From: Clostridia bacterium
GTDB lineage: Bacteria > Bacillota_A > Clostridia > Oscillospirales > Acutalibacteraceae
DNA length: 6,598 bases
Reading direction: 5' to 3'
Assembly (NCBI GenBank): GCA_017547865.1
Contig: JAFYOA010000408.1
Span: 1-6,598, forward strand
The position numbers and the translations under genes were made by a program. Shown here in pieces: positions 5,281 through 6,598 of this stretch. Below the pieces are notes generated by a model that was given only the letters and a program-made list of their open reading frames with translations, ran no database searches and was not told where the DNA came from. Positions within the stretch are counted from its first letter, which is position 1, and each line of letters opens with the position of its first letter.

Positions 5281-6423
5281 ATGATTTATTTTGACAATGC
5301 GGCCACCACGCTGCGCAAACCCGATTGCGTGGCAGAAGCCGTCATGGCAGCACTGTGCAGCATGGGGAATCCCGGCCGGGGCATCCATGAAGGGGCGATG
5401 AGTGCATCGAGAACTGTGTTTGATGCACGCTGTGCGCTCGCAAAATTGTTTGGCGCGGAAAGCCCGGAAAGAATCGCCTTTACGGCAAATTCCACCGAAG
5501 CGCTGAATATGGCCATCAAAGGCGTTTTGATGCCCGGAGACCATGTTATCACCACGGCGCTTGAGCACAACTCGGTGCTTCGGCCGCTCTATGAAATGGA
5601 AGACCGCGGTGTGGGGCTGACGGTACTTCCTGCCGATGCCAAGGGCAATCTCCGTTATGAAGATATTGAAGCGGCAATCAGGCAAAATACCAGGGCCATT
5701 GTCTGCACACACGGTTCAAACCTGACGGGCAACGTGGTGGACATTCGCCGCGTGGGAGAAGCCGCCCGCAAACATAATGTTCTGTTTATTGTGGATGCTT
5801 CTCAAACCGCCGGTGTGTTTCCCATTGATGTGCAGCGGATGCACATTGATATTCTCTGTTTCACCGGGCACAAAGGCCTGCTCGGTCCGCAGGGCACGGG
5901 TGGCCTTTATGTGCGGGAAGGCGTCGCTGTCAAACCGCTGCTCAGCGGCGGAAGCGGCGTACAGACGTACCTTCGAAATCATCCGCCGCAGATGCCCACC
6001 GCACTCGAAGCCGGAACGCTCAATACCCACGGCATTGCCGGTTTGCTGGCAGCCGTACATTATATTGAAAAAACCGGTATGGAGAATATCCGCAAAACGG
6101 AACAGACGCTGATGGAAGAATTTTACCGTGCGGTCAGTATGATTCCCGGCATCACCGTGTACGGTGATTTCACAGATATGGATCGCTGCCCCATTGTATC
6201 GCTGAATGTTCGCGATTACGATTCCGGTTTGATCAGCGATGTTCTGGCGCAGGAGTATGGCATTGCCACCCGCCCGGGCGCCCACTGCGCGCCGCTGATG
6301 CACAAGGCACTGGGAACTGTTGAGCAGGGGGCTGTTCGTTTCAGCTTTGCTCACTTTAATACACGCGAAGAAATAAAAATTGCGGTTTCTGCTTTGCGGG
6401 AACTGGCACAGGAGGAAAATTGA
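5281..6423 (+). CDS. Cysteine desulfurase / selenocysteine lyase-like, PLP-dependent (EF2568-type family)
   Basis: A 380-residue aminotransferase class V enzyme, full length. It opens with IYFDNAATT, the family's N-terminal signature. PLP-site residues are His96 (ALEHNS), Asp172 and Gln175 (VDASQTAG), and the Schiff-base Lys198 (TGHKGLLGPQGTGG). The catalytic Cys336 sits in TRPGAHCAPLMHKALGT, on a short loop as in group II (SufS/CsdA-like) enzymes. The ending, VRFSFAHFNTREEI, is typical of the subfamily first noted beside Enterococcus faecalis EF2563 selenium genes. It would remove S (or Se) from cysteine (or selenocysteine) as an enzyme-bound persulfide or selenide, passing it to the DUF3343 or YedF partners. 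GGGAG at 5270-5274 lies 6 nt before the ATG. Enzyme class is firm; preference for Se over S is inferred only from neighbours. Confidence 0.93.
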   Translation: MIYFDNAATTLRKPDCVAEAVMAALCSMGNPGRGIHEGAMSASRTVFDARCALAKLFGAESPERIAFTANSTEALNMAIKGVLMPGDHVITTALEHNSVLRPLYEMEDRGVGLTVLPADAKGNLRYEDIEAAIRQNTRAIVCTHGSNLTGNVVDIRRVGEAARKHNVLFIVDASQTAGVFPIDVQRMHIDILCFTGHKGLLGPQGTGGLYVREGVAVKPLLSGGSGVQTYLRNHPPQMPTALEAGTLNTHGIAGLLAAVHYIEKTGMENIRKTEQTLMEEFYRAVSMIPGITVYGDFTDMDRCPIVSLNVRDYDSGLISDVLAQEYGIATRPGAHCAPLMHKALGTVEQGAVRFSFAHFNTREEIKIAVSALRELAQEEN

Positions 6424-6424
6424 A

Positions 6425-6598
6425 ATGGAAAAAACGATCGATTGCCGCGGTATGGCTTGTCCGCTGCCGGTTGTAAATGCAAAGAAAGCTGCCGAAGAAC
6501 TTTCTGCAGGCGATGTTCTCACCGTGCTTGTGGATAACGAAATTGCCGTGCAGAACCTGACCCGTTTTGGTGAACACAAAGGTTTTACCGTTTTTGCC
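6425..6598 (+). CDS. yedF: YedF/TusA (SirA-like) sulfur/selenium-transfer protein, N-terminal part
   Basis: The first 58 codons are present and the gene runs off the right edge. The TusA-fold signature is clear: IDCRGMACPLPVVNAKKA, where Cys12 in the CPLP motif is the residue that carries persulfide (or possibly selenium) in TusA-type proteins. The following VLVDNEIAVQNLTRFGEHKG at about 35-54 fits the YedF selenium-metabolism subfamily, whose members have an added C-terminal DsrE-like domain (about 200 residues total); that part lies outside the window. An AGGAGG site at 6410-6415, 9 nt before ATG, sits within the end of the desulfurase gene. Only one base separates the stop codon of that gene from this ATG, so the two are co-translated. 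Plain TusA/SirA cannot be excluded without the missing end. Confidence 0.88.
   Translation, partial: MEKTIDCRGMACPLPVVNAKKAAEELSAGDVLTVLVDNEIAVQNLTRFGEHKGFTVFA

Noticed and set aside
5716..6579. A 287-codon minus-strand frame opposite the cysteine desulfurase
   Set aside because: Antisense shadow of a gene with all PLP and catalytic residues present; it also crosses into the yedF start.

Overview
The window reads as part of a selenium-dependent molybdenum hydroxylase (SDMH) locus from an anaerobic, probably gut-associated Firmicute of the Clostridia/Oscillospiraceae type. That placement is an inference. It rests on strong AAGGAGG-type Shine-Dalgarno sites, moderate GC content, a lipoprotein-type binding protein, tightly packed operons, and a gene set (YgfM-like FAD subunit, MocA-like transferase, DUF3343, EF2568-type cysteine desulfurase, YedF) known from anaerobes that carry SDMH enzymes. 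The full hydroxylase, SelD, YqeB and the rest of YedF would lie outside the window.

Layout. Positions 1-627 (minus strand) hold the N-terminal 209 codons of the FAD-binding subunit of a molybdenum hydroxylase; its 3' end is off the left edge. Positions 628-755 are a compact divergent regulatory region. It has two extended -10 promoters whose -35 boxes overlap, and a perfect inverted repeat, AGCGTTAT-N12-ATAACGCT, over the expected rightward start site. This repeat has the half-sites and spacing of a ModE (molybdate repressor) operator. The rightward operon follows: a lipoprotein substrate-binding protein (756-1787), a FecCD/BtuC-family permease (1744-2742) and an ATPase (2739-3533), together a MolABC-like type II importer. 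Next come a stand-alone ModE DNA-binding domain (3530-3871) and a fusion of a THEP1-like P-loop NTPase with a MocA/MobA-like nucleotidyltransferase (about 3813-4892). All of these overlap or abut.

After a 140-bp gap come a DUF3343 Se/S-carrier-like protein (5033-5269), a class-V aminotransferase-fold cysteine desulfurase (5281-6423) and the start of a YedF/TusA-like protein (6425 to the right edge). The gap contains what looks like the N-terminal stub of a deleted 2-hydroxyacyl-CoA dehydratase/double-cubane-cluster protein.

Working model (inference): the ABC system imports molybdate or tungstate; the small ModE protein represses the operon through the operator; the NTPase-MocA fusion converts molybdopterin to its cytosine dinucleotide form; and DUF3343, the cysteine desulfurase and YedF supply or handle the labile selenium (or sulfur) placed on the hydroxylase cofactor. 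The least ordinary points are the ModE operator on a BtuCD-type transporter, the ModE protein without a molybdate-binding domain, the THEP1-MocA fusion and the dehydratase remnant.
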